DNA from: Anoxybacteroides rupiense
Lineage (GTDB): Bacteria; Bacillota; Bacilli; Bacillales; Anoxybacillaceae
Direction of reading: 5' to 3'
DNA: 64,000 nucleotides
NCBI RefSeq assembly: GCF_014196195.1
Contig: NZ_JACIDF010000004.1
Span: 186,001 to 250,000 of the forward strand
Positions 1 to 8,771 of the stretch are shown piece after piece. Numbering within the stretch: position 1 is the first letter of the stretch; each line of letters starts with the position of its first letter. Under the pieces are notes generated by a model. The model was not told where the DNA came from and ran no database searches. It saw only the letters and a list, made by a program, of their open reading frames with translations. The position numbers and the translations under genes were made by a program.

Positions 1-176
1 TTTAGCTGAGCTTCCAATGCCTCTTGCACTTGTGGCGGACGATGCCCTAAATTGCAAACCGCAATTCCAGCCACAAAATCTAAATATTGCTTGCCATCTG
101 TAGCGACAACTGTCGTTCCTTGTGCCGATTCCACACATAGATCCCAACGATTATACGTCGGAAATAACGCTCCCAT
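1..176 (-). CDS. argD: Acetylornithine aminotransferase, N-terminal part (runs off the window)
   Basis: Only the first 58 or so residues are in the window. They read as the start of a class-III PLP aminotransferase, with the family's early segment [18 protein letters not shown]. The enzyme makes N2-acetylornithine from N-acetylglutamate semialdehyde in arginine synthesis. The ATG (176-174) shares one base with the argB stop codon (178-176), a TAATG overlap that implies translational coupling. Its place after argC, argJ and argB is the classical Bacillus argCJBD order. The PLP lysine lies outside the window. Confidence 0.9.
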   Translation of the reverse strand, partial: MGALFPTYNRWDLCVESAQGTTVVATDGKQYLDFVAGIAVCNLGHRPPQVQEALEAQL

Positions 177-949
177 TAGCAAACCCCCGCTTCCTTTTGA
201 ATGCTCGTTCCATGTAGTTTTCCTTCTGAATAAAATGAGTGCTTCCCGCTTACAATCATCACCTCAGGCAGAGAATCCGACAAAGCGCTTAGCGCCGCTT
301 TGACCTTCGGGATCATCCCTCCTGAAATAATTCCGTCCTCTATCATTTTTTCAATTTCTTCTGCTGTTGCATACTCCACAAGTGAACCGTTGTGCAGCAC
401 TCCTGGAACATCGGTCACAAAAATGAGCTGTTGGGCTCGCAATGCTTGGGCGATAGCACCAGCGGCCGTATCGGCGTTAATGTTATATTTTTGTCCGTTC
501 TGATCGCATCCAATCGGCGCGATCACCGGGATATAACGAACACGAAGAAAATGGGCTAAAAATGATGCGTTAACGCGGGTGACGGTTCCCACATACCCTA
601 GCCGTTCAAGATCAAGCGGAGCCGCTTCAAGCAACCGGCCATCCACGCCGGACACCCCGGCACCAGGCAAATGGTATTGCCAAAGCAGCGAAACAAGCTG
701 TTTATTTACTTTTCCGGCTAAGACCATTTCAACGACATCCAACCCTTCTTTTGTCGTTTTCCGCAATCCATTCACAAACTCGCTTTCAATCGCCAGCTGC
801 TTTAACATTTGCCCAATTTCCGGCCCTCCTCCATGAACGATGACAATATTTTTTCCTTGGGCATGCAACGCTTGCAAGCTTTGAAAAAATGATGAAGATA
901 ATTCGTTAAGAACGCTTCCTCCGCATTTAATGACAATCGTTCCCTGCAT
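176..949 (-). CDS. argB: Acetylglutamate kinase
   Basis: This 257-residue protein phosphorylates N-acetylglutamate, the second step of cyclic arginine synthesis. The N-terminus has the amino acid kinase phosphate-binding segment [10 protein letters not shown], and [11 protein letters not shown] follows near residues 37-47, both typical of ArgB. The length is normal for the family. The ATG is preceded by a GGAAGAGG ribosome binding site and lies 19 nt after the argJ stop. It is third in the argCJBD operon. Confidence 0.95.
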   Translation of the reverse strand: MQGTIVIKCGGSVLNELSSSFFQSLQALHAQGKNIVIVHGGGPEIGQMLKQLAIESEFVNGLRKTTKEGLDVVEMVLAGKVNKQLVSLLWQYHLPGAGVSGVDGRLLEAAPLDLERLGYVGTVTRVNASFLAHFLRVRYIPVIAPIGCDQNGQKYNINADTAAGAIAQALRAQQLIFVTDVPGVLHNGSLVEYATAEEIEKMIEDGIISGGMIPKVKAALSALSDSLPEVMIVSGKHSFYSEGKLHGTSIQKEAGVC

Positions 950-968
950 TTTCCTCTTCCCCCCGTCA

Positions 969-2198
969 TCACGTGCGATAGCTTGCGTTAATTTTCACGT
1001 AATCATAAGTTAAATCGCATCCCCATGCGACTCCTGTACCATTTCCAAGATGCAGGTCAACATGAATCATAATTTCATGATTTTGCAAATAAGCCGTTGC
1101 TTCCTCTTCAGAAAACGGTTGGGGTTCGCTTGCTTTTAGCATGACAATATCCCCTAATGTAATATCGACGCAGTCAGGGTTGACGGTTGCATCCGCATAA
1201 CCGATCGCGCCGATAATTCTTCCCCAATTGGCATCCGCTCCATAAACCGCCGTTTTGACAAGATTAGAGCCGACGATTTGTTTGGCGATGCGCTTGGCAT
1301 CGTCATCCGTCACAGCCCCTGATACGCGAACCTCAATCAGCTTGGTCGCTCCTTCTCCATCTTTGGCAATTTGTTTCGCCAAATCCTCGCATGTTTTCTT
1401 TAATGCATCGTAAAATTTATTCCATTCTGGATGGCGCGGCGTTAATTCGGTTGTTTCAGCAAGGCCGCTCGCCATGACGACCACCATATCATTTGTAGAC
1501 GTATCGCCATCGACCGTGATCTGATTAAACGATAGATCAGTAATGGAACGAAGCGCCTCCTGTAAAACGGGCGAGGAAATATTAGCATCTGTTGTAATAA
1601 AAGCGAGCATCGTCGCCATATTAGGATGAATCATTCCTGATCCTTTGGCAGCCCCTCCGATTGTCACGGTTTTCCTCTCAATCGTCGTTTGATAACAGGC
1701 TTGCTTCATGACTGTATCGGTCGTTAAAATGGCGGTTTGAAACGCATGTGCGCTTTCCTCTGTAACACTCGGCTGCAATTTTTTTATGCCTTCGCGAATT
1801 TTTTCCATCGGCAAAAACTCTCCAATGACTCCCGTAGAAGCGACCGCTACGTAGTGCGAAGGCAGCCCGAATTGCAGAGCGCAAAGCTCCCGCATTTCAT
1901 AAGCGTCTTTTAATCCCTGCTCTCCTGTACACGCATTGGCGCATGCGCTATTGACGACGATCGCCTGCAATTTTTGCTCAACCGCGATGCTCTCTTGCGT
2001 AACTTTCAGCGGAGCAGCTTGAAAATGGCTTTGAGTATAAACGGCTGCGCAGGAGGCAGGCACATCGCAAACAATCACTCCAAGATCTTTTTTTATATAT
2101 CGCAAACCAGCGTGTACACCTGCCGCCTTAAATCCCTTTGGGGTAACAACGGCCCCATTGGCAACGCAGTAAATTTCATGCTCCTGTTTCGTTAACAT
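969..2198 (-). CDS. argJ: Bifunctional glutamate N-acetyltransferase / ornithine acetyltransferase
   Basis: This 409-residue ArgJ recycles the acetyl group from N-acetylornithine to glutamate. The autocleavage site of the family is visible as KGSGMIHPNMAT, with Ala195-Thr196 the expected cleavage point and Thr196 the nucleophile of the beta chain. I chose the ATG at 2198 (MLTKQEHE) because a GGAAGGAG site precedes it; the longer in-frame reading from 2261 would run into argC. It sits 17 nt after argC. The window holds a second, diverged ArgJ-family gene at 7546-8745, and this copy is the housekeeping one by context. Confidence 0.95.
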   Translation of the reverse strand: MLTKQEHEIYCVANGAVVTPKGFKAAGVHAGLRYIKKDLGVIVCDVPASCAAVYTQSHFQAAPLKVTQESIAVEQKLQAIVVNSACANACTGEQGLKDAYEMRELCALQFGLPSHYVAVASTGVIGEFLPMEKIREGIKKLQPSVTEESAHAFQTAILTTDTVMKQACYQTTIERKTVTIGGAAKGSGMIHPNMATMLAFITTDANISSPVLQEALRSITDLSFNQITVDGDTSTNDMVVVMASGLAETTELTPRHPEWNKFYDALKKTCEDLAKQIAKDGEGATKLIEVRVSGAVTDDDAKRIAKQIVGSNLVKTAVYGADANWGRIIGAIGYADATVNPDCVDITLGDIVMLKASEPQPFSEEEATAYLQNHEIMIHVDLHLGNGTGVAWGCDLTYDYVKINASYRT

Positions 2199-2215
2199 TT
2201 TGCTTCTTCTCCTTC

Positions 2216-3253
2216 CTATGGATAAATAGGGGCAACCTTCAATCCTTCTGACTCGTTCCATCCCATCATCACATTAAAGTTTTGAACAGCCTGGCCCGCG
2301 GCCCCTTTCACTAAATTGTCGATGACAGAAACAACAGTGATTCTTCCTGTTCTTTCATCATAAGCGATGCCGATATCGCAATAGTTTGAGCCGTACACTT
2401 CTTTTGTCGCTGGAAATTGTCCGGAGTTTCGGACGCGGACAAAATGAGCCGTTTCATAACTTGTTTTATATAAATCTAGCAATGTCTCAAGCGACAGCTC
2501 TACTTTCGCTTGAGCATAAATCGTCGCCATAATTCCCCTCGTCATCGGGATTAAATGGGTGCTAAACGTAATCGGCTGAATGTGTTCGTTCCAAAGCTTC
2601 AGCATTTGCTCAATTTCCGGGATATGCTGATGCTCATTTACTTTATAAATTTTCACATTTTCATTAATTTCGGAAAAATGCGTATTTAACGACGCTTTTC
2701 TTCCGGCTCCTGATACCCCTGATTTAGCATCCACAATGATCGATTGTTCTTCAATAAGCCCATTCTGCACAAGTGGCGCCAATCCAAGCAGCGTCGCTGT
2801 CGGGTAGCATCCCGGATTCGCAAGCAGCTGAGCCTTTCGTATCTCTGTTCGATTCCATTCGGAAAGTCCATACACAGCTTTCTGCAAATATGAATGCTCC
2901 GCAGCTGGCCGCTTATACCATTTCTCATATACGGTGCCATCTTTCAAACGAAAATCGCCAGAGAGATCAATCACTTTTATTCCTTTCTCAATTAGCAATG
3001 GGGACAGCTCGCTGGACACTCCAGGAGGCGTTGCAAAAAAGACAACATCATTGGCTGCAGCGATTTGTTCAATCGCCATTTTTCTTAAAACATTCCCTCT
3101 GTTTTCGCCCGTATGCGGAAAACTTTGCGATAACGCCATGCCATCCTGCGATGAAGAATAGAGATGGCAACGTTCAACATGAGGATGGTGCTGGAGAAAT
3201 CTCAGCAATTCCACACCGCTGTATCCTGTTGCGCCAATGATTGCAATATTCAT
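2216..3253 (-). CDS. argC: N-acetyl-gamma-glutamyl-phosphate reductase
   Basis: This 345-residue protein catalyses the NADPH-dependent reduction of acetylglutamyl phosphate. It starts with the dinucleotide-binding motif [15 protein letters not shown]. The catalytic cysteine segment NPGCYPTA is in the middle, and a histidine-containing HLIPMTRG segment follows. A strong CGAGGAGGAC ribosome binding site lies just upstream of the ATG. It is the first gene of the argCJBD operon. Confidence 0.96.
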   Translation of the reverse strand: MNIAIIGATGYSGVELLRFLQHHPHVERCHLYSSSQDGMALSQSFPHTGENRGNVLRKMAIEQIAAANDVVFFATPPGVSSELSPLLIEKGIKVIDLSGDFRLKDGTVYEKWYKRPAAEHSYLQKAVYGLSEWNRTEIRKAQLLANPGCYPTATLLGLAPLVQNGLIEEQSIIVDAKSGVSGAGRKASLNTHFSEINENVKIYKVNEHQHIPEIEQMLKLWNEHIQPITFSTHLIPMTRGIMATIYAQAKVELSLETLLDLYKTSYETAHFVRVRNSGQFPATKEVYGSNYCDIGIAYDERTGRITVVSVIDNLVKGAAGQAVQNFNVMMGWNESEGLKVAPIYP

Positions 3254-3257
3254 AGTT

Positions 3258-3325
3258 GTCCTCCTCGAACAATGATATTCATGTAGTTATCATTATAATA
3301 CTGCATAAAAATAAAATCAAATGTA
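3258..3325 (-). promoter_or_regulatory. argC promoter with ARG-box-like operator
   Basis: On the minus strand a -10-like TATTATAAT (3300-3292) lies about 40 nt before the argC start. Between them is CATGAATATCATTG (3283-3270), which resembles the AT-rich palindromic ARG boxes bound by ArgR/AhrC. A second AT-rich candidate, CATAAAAATAAAATCAAA, lies around 3304-3321. Arginine repression of argCJBD through AhrC is established in Bacillus; the exact operator limits here are my inference. Confidence 0.5.
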
Positions 3326-4040
3326 TATTTATTTTTTATTTGTATTTTCTATCAAAATCGCAAACAAGCAGGCTTCTATCTAAAAGAGCAGAAATAGAAT
3401 GATCCGATAGATTCAGAAAAACAGTTGTGATTAACCTATAGATTGCGAGGAATTTACAGAAATAAAAACAAAAAAAGCTTCAATATAACTAAAATGCTTT
3501 ACAGGTGCCCTGACAAAGAGGAAGAAATTATTTGATTAAGACAAAAAAGCATTATAGATATAATTTTATTCATTGATTGTTCTTAACGAGTGATTCCCCC
3601 AAGAAGAACGCGGTTTTGTTTCGCAATGTCTAAAAGAAGGTAAACCAAGTATGTCATATACAATACTTAACAACATATTCACGACTAAAATGTTTATCCA
3701 ATCGAAAAGACGATTTTTAGATTAGATAAAATGGTTTCAATATTTCATAGTTGCAAAGGAACAAATATCGTGAACATCTTTTGAGAAAGCCATGCTCAAT
3801 ATTATTTTATCCACTTTATTAAACAGGATGATGAAGGGCACAGATAAAAATAAAGTTTATGAAAAAGAGGAGGGATAATACCGAAACCACACACTTCTTT
3901 TCTTAGATGTACGTTTAGAGATAATTAAAAAAATTTATTATTACCGATTTTTAGGTATGAACCTTATTTTTTACTTATTTACAAAAAAACAAATATTTTA
4001 AAATAAATATATCAATAATGATAGAATTTTCTAAAAGAGA
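3326..4040. other. AT-rich intergenic stretch without a recognisable gene
   Basis: About 700 bases between the argC promoter and the lipoprotein gene hold only very short open frames and AT-rich sequence. I see no RNA gene, repeat or IS end in it. The promoter of the downstream lipoprotein gene must lie near its right end. Confidence 0.5.
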
Positions 4041-4054
4041 GAGGAGGTGCAGAC

Positions 4055-4563
4055 ATGAAACGTAGAATTTTCGATCTATTTTTGGTATTGATTTCTTCGA
4101 CTTTTATTTTGCTATCGGGCTGTAAAGAATCTGATCATAAAAATCAGGAAACAGGACAAGCTTCTACCACTATGAAACACGAACAAATGAAAAAAACACT
4201 GGAGACCTCCAATATAACAGCCCATAACGATCAAAATGTAACCATAAAATTGAATACTAATAAAGCGAAATTAAATGAACTGACTAGAATAATTGCTAGC
4301 GTTTTTAATGAGAATACACCTATCCAGAACGCAGAGGTCAATTTAGAAATATGGGAAATAAATTCTGAAAAACACGAATTCATACCTTTAAAACCTGATC
4401 CTCAACAGGCAGGATCATACAGTGTAGATTTAAAGTTTAAAAAAACAACAGAATATAAAATCATTATACATGTACAAACAGCAACATTGCATGCTATGTC
4501 CAGAGCAGGTAGAGGAATTTAAAGATTTTAAATTCCCTGATGGTTGGGAGCTAAAAGGGAATG
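4055..4563 (+). pseudogene. Secreted lipoprotein gene, 5' half, frameshifted and cut by the transposon
   Basis: A strong AGAGAGGAGGTG site precedes an ATG that opens a lipoprotein: KRR, a hydrophobic stretch, and the lipobox LLSGC with the lipidated cysteine near residue 23. Residues about 50-145 look like a YtkA/FixH-type beta-sandwich (alternating strands, ending IIIHVQ..LHAM). The frame ends at TAA 4520-4522. In the +1 frame the sequence goes on as VEEFKDFKFPDGWELKGN and stays open to the insertion point at 4563; dropping one G of the GG at 4508-4509 joins the two frames. The coding sequence then resumes at 16599 beyond the transposon. Intact, it would be about 389 residues. Function unknown; the YtkA-like label is moderate. 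Confidence 0.75.
4560..4563. repeat. Left target-site duplication AATG
   Basis: AATG directly abuts the outer end of the left IS copy (5'-TGGTATTATC...). The same four bases follow the outer end of the right IS remnant at 16595-16598. IS3-family elements make 3-5 bp duplications. Removing the unit plus one AATG rejoins an open frame (see 16599-17260). Confidence 0.85.
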
Positions 4564-4612
4564 TGGTATTATCAAGAAAACGGACACGTTAAACAGAGAG
4601 AAATAGCTGAAC

Positions 4613-5449
4613 TTAGGCAGCTACTTTTCTCTGATTAGCGTAGTAAGCAGCCTCAAATTCACATGGCGATACATAGCCAAGGGTGGAATGACTTCTTTTG
4701 CGATTGTAGAAGCATTCGATGTACTCAAAAATGGCTTGTTTCGCTTCTTTCCGCGTGCGGAATCGATTCAGATCAATGCACTCTTTCTTGATTAGGCTAT
4801 GAAACGACTCCATACAAGCATTGTCGTAACCGTTCCCACGTCTCGATATGCTCACTTGAAAATGATGTTCCTGTAAAAGTTGCTGATCGTCATTCGAAGC
4901 ATATTGGCTCCCACGATCCGAATGATGAATCACTCGTTCCGTTGGTTTTTCGCTGTTTAAAGCCCGTTGTAGTGCTTTGATGACGAACTCTTTCGTCATT
5001 CGTGTATCGATATACCATCCTACAATCTTACGAGTATATCAATCCATAATACTCACTAAATACAACCAGCCTTCATCGGTAGGAATGTACGTAATATCCG
5101 CCATCCATCCTTCATTCGGAGCCGTTGCTTGGAAGTTCTGTTTCAATAGATTGGCATATACGTTGTAAGGATGGTGACTATTCGTAGTGGCTTTGAATTT
5201 ACGGACGGTAATGGATCTCAAGCCTTCTTCGTTCATGATGCGAGCGACCGTCTTTTGAGACACACGAATCCCTTGTTTGCGTAGTTCTTGCGTCATTTTC
5301 GGGCTTCCGTAAATCTTACGGGACTTTAGATACTCGTTTCGAATCTGTTGAGTGAGTTGTTCTTTTCGTTCTTTCTGTTTACTTTTCGCACGCTTGAGCC
5401 AGTCGTAATACCCACTTCTTGAAACACCGAGCATTTGACACATCTTCAC
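4613..5449 (-). pseudogene. IS3-family transposase OrfB (DDE integrase) with premature stop
   Basis: The frame encodes the IS3-type HTH_21/rve integrase: MKMCQMLGVSRSGYYDWL, then the DDE residues in MADITYIPT (first Asp), IHHSDRGSQYAS (second Asp) and NACMESFHSLIKKE (Glu). An in-frame TGA at 5041-5039 replaces the Leu codon of the family's MDLYSRKIVGW segment, here MD*YTRKIVGW. The stop separates the first catalytic Asp from the other two, so the product should be inactive unless the stop is read through. The orfB frame extends upstream into orfA and is normally reached by frameshifting. Confidence 0.9.
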
Positions 5450-5781
5450 AACAAGAAATTCGTTTCGGTGTTGAAAAATAAATGCGTAAATGACTTCTGG
5501 TTTCTGGTGAAGATGCCTAACGCCTTTTTTAGGATCGCTAATTCCTCCTCCAACTCTTGATTGCGACGGCGTAACTCAATGATTTCTTGATTTTGTGGCT
5601 TGATGTTGCCCGAACCCACAAAACTCTTTCCGTTGCTTTCTTTGTATTCTTTAACCCAACGGTGAAGAGTGTTGTAAGCCAAACCTAACTCTTTTGGCAC
5701 TTGGGTGATGGACTTGTCCCCCTCCAAGCATAACTCAACCGCTTGAATCTTGTATTCTTGATCAAATGTTCTCTTTTTCAT
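5446..5781 (-). CDS. IS3-family transposase OrfA (HTH)
   Basis: OrfA begins MKKRTFDQEYKIQAVELC, the IS150-type DNA-binding start, with a helix-turn-helix (ELGLAYNTLHRWVKEY) and a leucine-rich coiled coil (ELRRRNQELEEELAILKKAL). I use the internal ATG at 5781 because the longer reading to 5844 covers the IS terminal region. The protein binds IS ends and, fused to OrfB, forms the transposase. Confidence 0.85.
   Translation of the reverse strand: MKKRTFDQEYKIQAVELCLEGDKSITQVPKELGLAYNTLHRWVKEYKESNGKSFVGSGNIKPQNQEIIELRRRNQELEEELAILKKALGIFTRNQKSFTHLFFNTETNFLL
5524..5530 (-). promoter_or_regulatory. A6G programmed -1 frameshift heptamer of orfAB
   Basis: On the minus strand the sequence CTAAAAAAGGCG gives an AAAAAAG slippery heptamer in the codons for Leu-Lys-Lys of OrfA. 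A -1 slip moves into the OrfB frame (HQKPEVIYAFIFQHRNEF), which is open into the integrase domain. This is the standard IS150-group arrangement. Confidence 0.75.
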
Positions 5782-5997
5782 GATTGGACACCTCGAACCG
5801 ATTGTCATTAAGTTGATTATCATCTCCCTGTTCTCCGTGTCCACTTTTAGACTAACATCAACTGAATATTCAGTATCCTGTTTGGAGAAAACCGGTTCTC
5901 TACCTATTCTGAATCTATTCCAGAGATACCCTATCTATCTTACATTACACAAAATTCTCGACGGTACCACTCATTCTCTATCAAAAAATTTAAATTT

Positions 5998-7512
5998 CTA
6001 TTTCGTGAAATTGTTTATGTTAATTTCGTCAGGATTTGCACCCTCTACATACAGAGTTTGGAGTAGATTATAAATTATTTTATTTTTCCTTACTGCAAGA
6101 GGTTCGTTACCTCTAATATTTTCATTTACCCATTTGGTAAAGGCATTTTCAGTTCCTGTAGATTGATGAACTCCAATTTTTTTACGCCACACATTACGTT
6201 GTGGTAGAAAGGATTCAAAACTTTTACGAAGAATATATTTCTCTATTCCATGTAAGTTCTTTAATCTAGGGTCTAATTGTAGCGTTATTCTCAAAAATTC
6301 GCGATCCCAGTATGGATGGGTTGTCCAAATTCCATGAACTAAACCTATAGTATGAGTAAACTCGTTGGAACCATCGATTGATAGTACATCCTGTTGTATA
6401 TAATTATCCAACTCTTCTATTGACATGTGGGGATCTAACATACCTCCAAACAAAATATCTGATCCATATCCAGTAAGAATACGGTTAGTAAATGAGCGAG
6501 CATGTTGATAAGTTATATATACTGGTGTTAAATATTCAATAAATTCTGCATGTGGGACCTCAGCAGCCCATACTACATGCGGTAGTTTTTCTAAAAATTC
6601 TTCTTCCCTGATTAAAAACTCATGATGATCTGTTTGATATCTATCTGCTACAAATTTAGCGTATTCAAATTCATTTGCTGACTCAGTTCCTATAGAAAAT
6701 GTATATAGTTTTGTAACCTTAGGAGCAATTAAACTTGTAATAGCGCTGGAATCAATCCCACCCGAAAGAATAACACCTACTGAATCATTTTCTCCTTTCT
6801 GAAATTCTACCGCTTTGTCGAGCGTTTCATATAACAAGTGACAAGCCTTTTCTTCTGATATTACTAGCCTTTCAGAAGGCATTCTCCAGTGATGTTCTTT
6901 TTTCATCTCAAACGTCCGAAGATTAATCTCAATAATAGATCCGATTGGTACGCGATTAATACCTTTAAAAATTGTTTCAATCATATTTTGTTCAAAAATT
7001 CGATCCTCAAATTTGCGAAGTCCAGGAGAAAGATTCCCACCAAGAATAAGGGCTTTAGCCTCAGTTGCTACATAGATAGAATTTTTGGATATATGGAAAT
7101 ATAAAGGTATTGTCCCGGCGTGATCAGTAACTAAAAGTAAACGATCCCTAAAACGAATAACTGCAGCGAAACGACCATTTACAAGTCGTAAAGCTGTTGT
7201 CCCATATAATCTAATTAAATTTAATAATAAATCTACATCTAAATCACTTGAGTTTTTTTCTTCACCAATTATAGTATTCCAAATAGACTCTCTATTATAA
7301 ACTTCACCTATCATCCATATGGCTATGTCTTCTTCAATCATATAGGCCGTTTTGACACAATTTTCTTCTCCTCGGATTACACTAGAGTATTCCAAGTTTT
7401 CTATCCGTTCAAATCGTGTACTATTGATTCCCTGAACAGCAAAAGGCCATTCAACTACCTCATTATGTCGGTCAGGGCTTACAATCAAACCAAAACCTGT
7501 ACAACGTACCAC
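5998..7512 (-). CDS. Beta-lactam synthetase (BLS-like, AsnB superfamily)
   Basis: This 504-residue protein has the class-B asparagine synthetase fold but matches S. clavuligerus BLS in detail. The C-terminal domain carries the pyrophosphate loop SGGIDSS (250-256). The BLS-specific Tyr and Glu are seen as Tyr349 in TGYGSD and Glu384 in DGSNE, with the key Lys at 445 in RKKIGVH. WTTHPYWDRE (396-405) is also shared. The N-terminal domain keeps VNGRFAAVIR and TDHAG but has no Cys at position 2 (it begins MVRCTG), so glutaminase activity is not expected, as in BLS. The reaction would be ATP-dependent closure of carboxyethylarginine to a monocyclic beta-lactam. The start is GTG after AAAGAAGGG. It is last of a three-gene minus-strand operon. 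Confidence 0.9.
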   Translation of the reverse strand: MVRCTGFGLIVSPDRHNEVVEWPFAVQGINSTRFERIENLEYSSVIRGEENCVKTAYMIEEDIAIWMIGEVYNRESIWNTIIGEEKNSSDLDVDLLLNLIRLYGTTALRLVNGRFAAVIRFRDRLLLVTDHAGTIPLYFHISKNSIYVATEAKALILGGNLSPGLRKFEDRIFEQNMIETIFKGINRVPIGSIIEINLRTFEMKKEHHWRMPSERLVISEEKACHLLYETLDKAVEFQKGENDSVGVILSGGIDSSAITSLIAPKVTKLYTFSIGTESANEFEYAKFVADRYQTDHHEFLIREEEFLEKLPHVVWAAEVPHAEFIEYLTPVYITYQHARSFTNRILTGYGSDILFGGMLDPHMSIEELDNYIQQDVLSIDGSNEFTHTIGLVHGIWTTHPYWDREFLRITLQLDPRLKNLHGIEKYILRKSFESFLPQRNVWRKKIGVHQSTGTENAFTKWVNENIRGNEPLAVRKNKIIYNLLQTLYVEGANPDEININNFTK

Positions 7513-7545
7513 AAAAATCCCTTCTTTCTTTAGTTTTTTAGATAG

Positions 7546-8745
7546 TTAAGTTGTATATTCACCATTTATTCGAACGTAGTCGTAGGAAAGATCACACCCC
7601 CAAACGGTCGCTGTATCTTTTCCTAAACCAAGAGATACTCGGATTGTAATTTCCGATATCTGCAAATATTTTCTAATTTGTTCCAAATCTAGGTCATTTA
7701 CCGGTTTTCCTTTGTAAACAGGTATAGTACCAAAAAATATCGAAACTTTTTCAGGTGAGATTTCTACTTCTTCCTCACATTTACCAATCGCCATTGCTAT
7801 ACGTCCCCAGTTAGGGTCAGTTCCAAATATAGCTGTTTTTACAAGTGGAGAATTTACGATTTTTTTTCCAACTTTTTTAGCTTGAGCGAAGCTAGATGCT
7901 TCCTCTACAATAACTTCAAGTAATTTGGTAGCACCTTCACCATCTCGGGCAATTTCCTTAGCAAGTTCTATAGCCATATTTGTTAACGCTGTTCTAAAAT
8001 CGTCAAAGTTTACTTTACCTGCTAAACCATTAGCCATAATAGCAACAGTATCACTTGTACTTGTGTCAGTATCGATACTTACCATATTAAAGGATTTATT
8101 TACTGCTTCTTCAAGAAATTCTTTTAACGTATCTGAAGGGATTTTTGCATCTGTTACAAAATAAGCAAGCAAGGTAGCCATGTTTGGTTCAATCATTCCG
8201 GATCCTTTAGCTATGCCAACTAATGTAGCACTTCCTACCTTACAAACCCTCATTTTTGGGTAGGTATCAGTGGTCATGATAGCTTCAGCAGCTTTCTCAA
8301 ATCCCCCCTGAATCATCTGGTTTTTAAGGTCTTTGATCCCCTTCCTAATCTTTTCCATTGGTAATTGTCGGCCGATTACACCTGTTGATGAAGGGAGAAT
8401 ATCTTCTGGAGAAATATTTAATTCTTCTCCGATAAGTTGAATTATCTCTTTTACATTTGCAATTCCTTCTTCACCTGTAGCCACATTAGCATTCTTACTA
8501 TTAATTACAAAACATTGTAATCGTCCATTAGCAACGTTTTTTCTTCCAATTGGGATAGGTGCACCACAAAAACGGCTTTGTGTAAACATAGCAGCAGCCG
8601 TAGCGAGTGTCGTAGAATATATAACAGTAAAATCAAGTGTTTCGTCTTTTATTCCTAAATTTTTAGAGCAAGTGTAAAATCCTTTTGGTAAATACATTGA
8701 CAAAATCTCCTGATTATTATTTTTCAGTGGGTTAATAATTTCCAC
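7546..8745 (-). CDS. Ornithine acetyltransferase, clavam-cluster type (OAT2-like)
   Basis: This 399-residue ArgJ-family protein has the autocleavage segment KGSGMIEPNMAT with Ala190-Thr191 (Thr191 the nucleophile). Several stretches are closer to S. clavuligerus OAT2 than to the ArgJ in this window: NANVATGEEG, SSTGVIGRQLPMEKIR, IDTDTSTSDT. In the clavulanic acid pathway OAT2 moves acetyl groups between ornithine and glutamate derivatives; its necessity is debated. Here it may raise arginine supply or act on the product. The GTG start follows GGAGGG. It lies between ATP-grasp 1 (26 nt upstream) and BLS (33 nt downstream). Confidence 0.88.
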   Translation of the reverse strand: MEIINPLKNNNQEILSMYLPKGFYTCSKNLGIKDETLDFTVIYSTTLATAAAMFTQSRFCGAPIPIGRKNVANGRLQCFVINSKNANVATGEEGIANVKEIIQLIGEELNISPEDILPSSTGVIGRQLPMEKIRKGIKDLKNQMIQGGFEKAAEAIMTTDTYPKMRVCKVGSATLVGIAKGSGMIEPNMATLLAYFVTDAKIPSDTLKEFLEEAVNKSFNMVSIDTDTSTSDTVAIMANGLAGKVNFDDFRTALTNMAIELAKEIARDGEGATKLLEVIVEEASSFAQAKKVGKKIVNSPLVKTAIFGTDPNWGRIAMAIGKCEEEVEISPEKVSIFFGTIPVYKGKPVNDLDLEQIRKYLQISEITIRVSLGLGKDTATVWGCDLSYDYVRINGEYTT

Positions 8746-8771
8746 TTTTAAAATCCCTCCTTAAATATTCT

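Larger units (their letters stand above)
4564..5860 (-). mobile_element. IS150-like IS3-family insertion sequence, full length but damaged
   Basis: The two ends read inward as TGGTATTATCAAGAAAACGG and TGATGTTAGTCTAAAAGTGG, and both continue to GGACACG, giving imperfect 25-bp inverted repeats. The element is about 1.3 kb and holds orfA and orfB with the usual -1 overlap. Its inner flank (ACTG at 5861) does not match its outer flank (AATG), as expected if the outer ends of two copies moved together. orfB has an in-frame TGA. Confidence 0.9.

Noticed and set aside
2773-3240. 155-residue frame opposite argC
   Set aside because: Antisense shadow of argC with no family features.
4488-4592. Short separate gene starting MLCPEQVEEF before the IS
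   Set aside because: Its last 9 codons lie in the IS end, and the frame continues beyond the transposon at 16599, so it is part of the disrupted gene.
5998-7512. Ordinary asparagine synthetase
   Set aside because: No Cys2 nucleophile, and Tyr349, Glu384 and Lys445 with their surrounding motifs match beta-lactam synthetase. asnO in this window shows what a true AsnB looks like.
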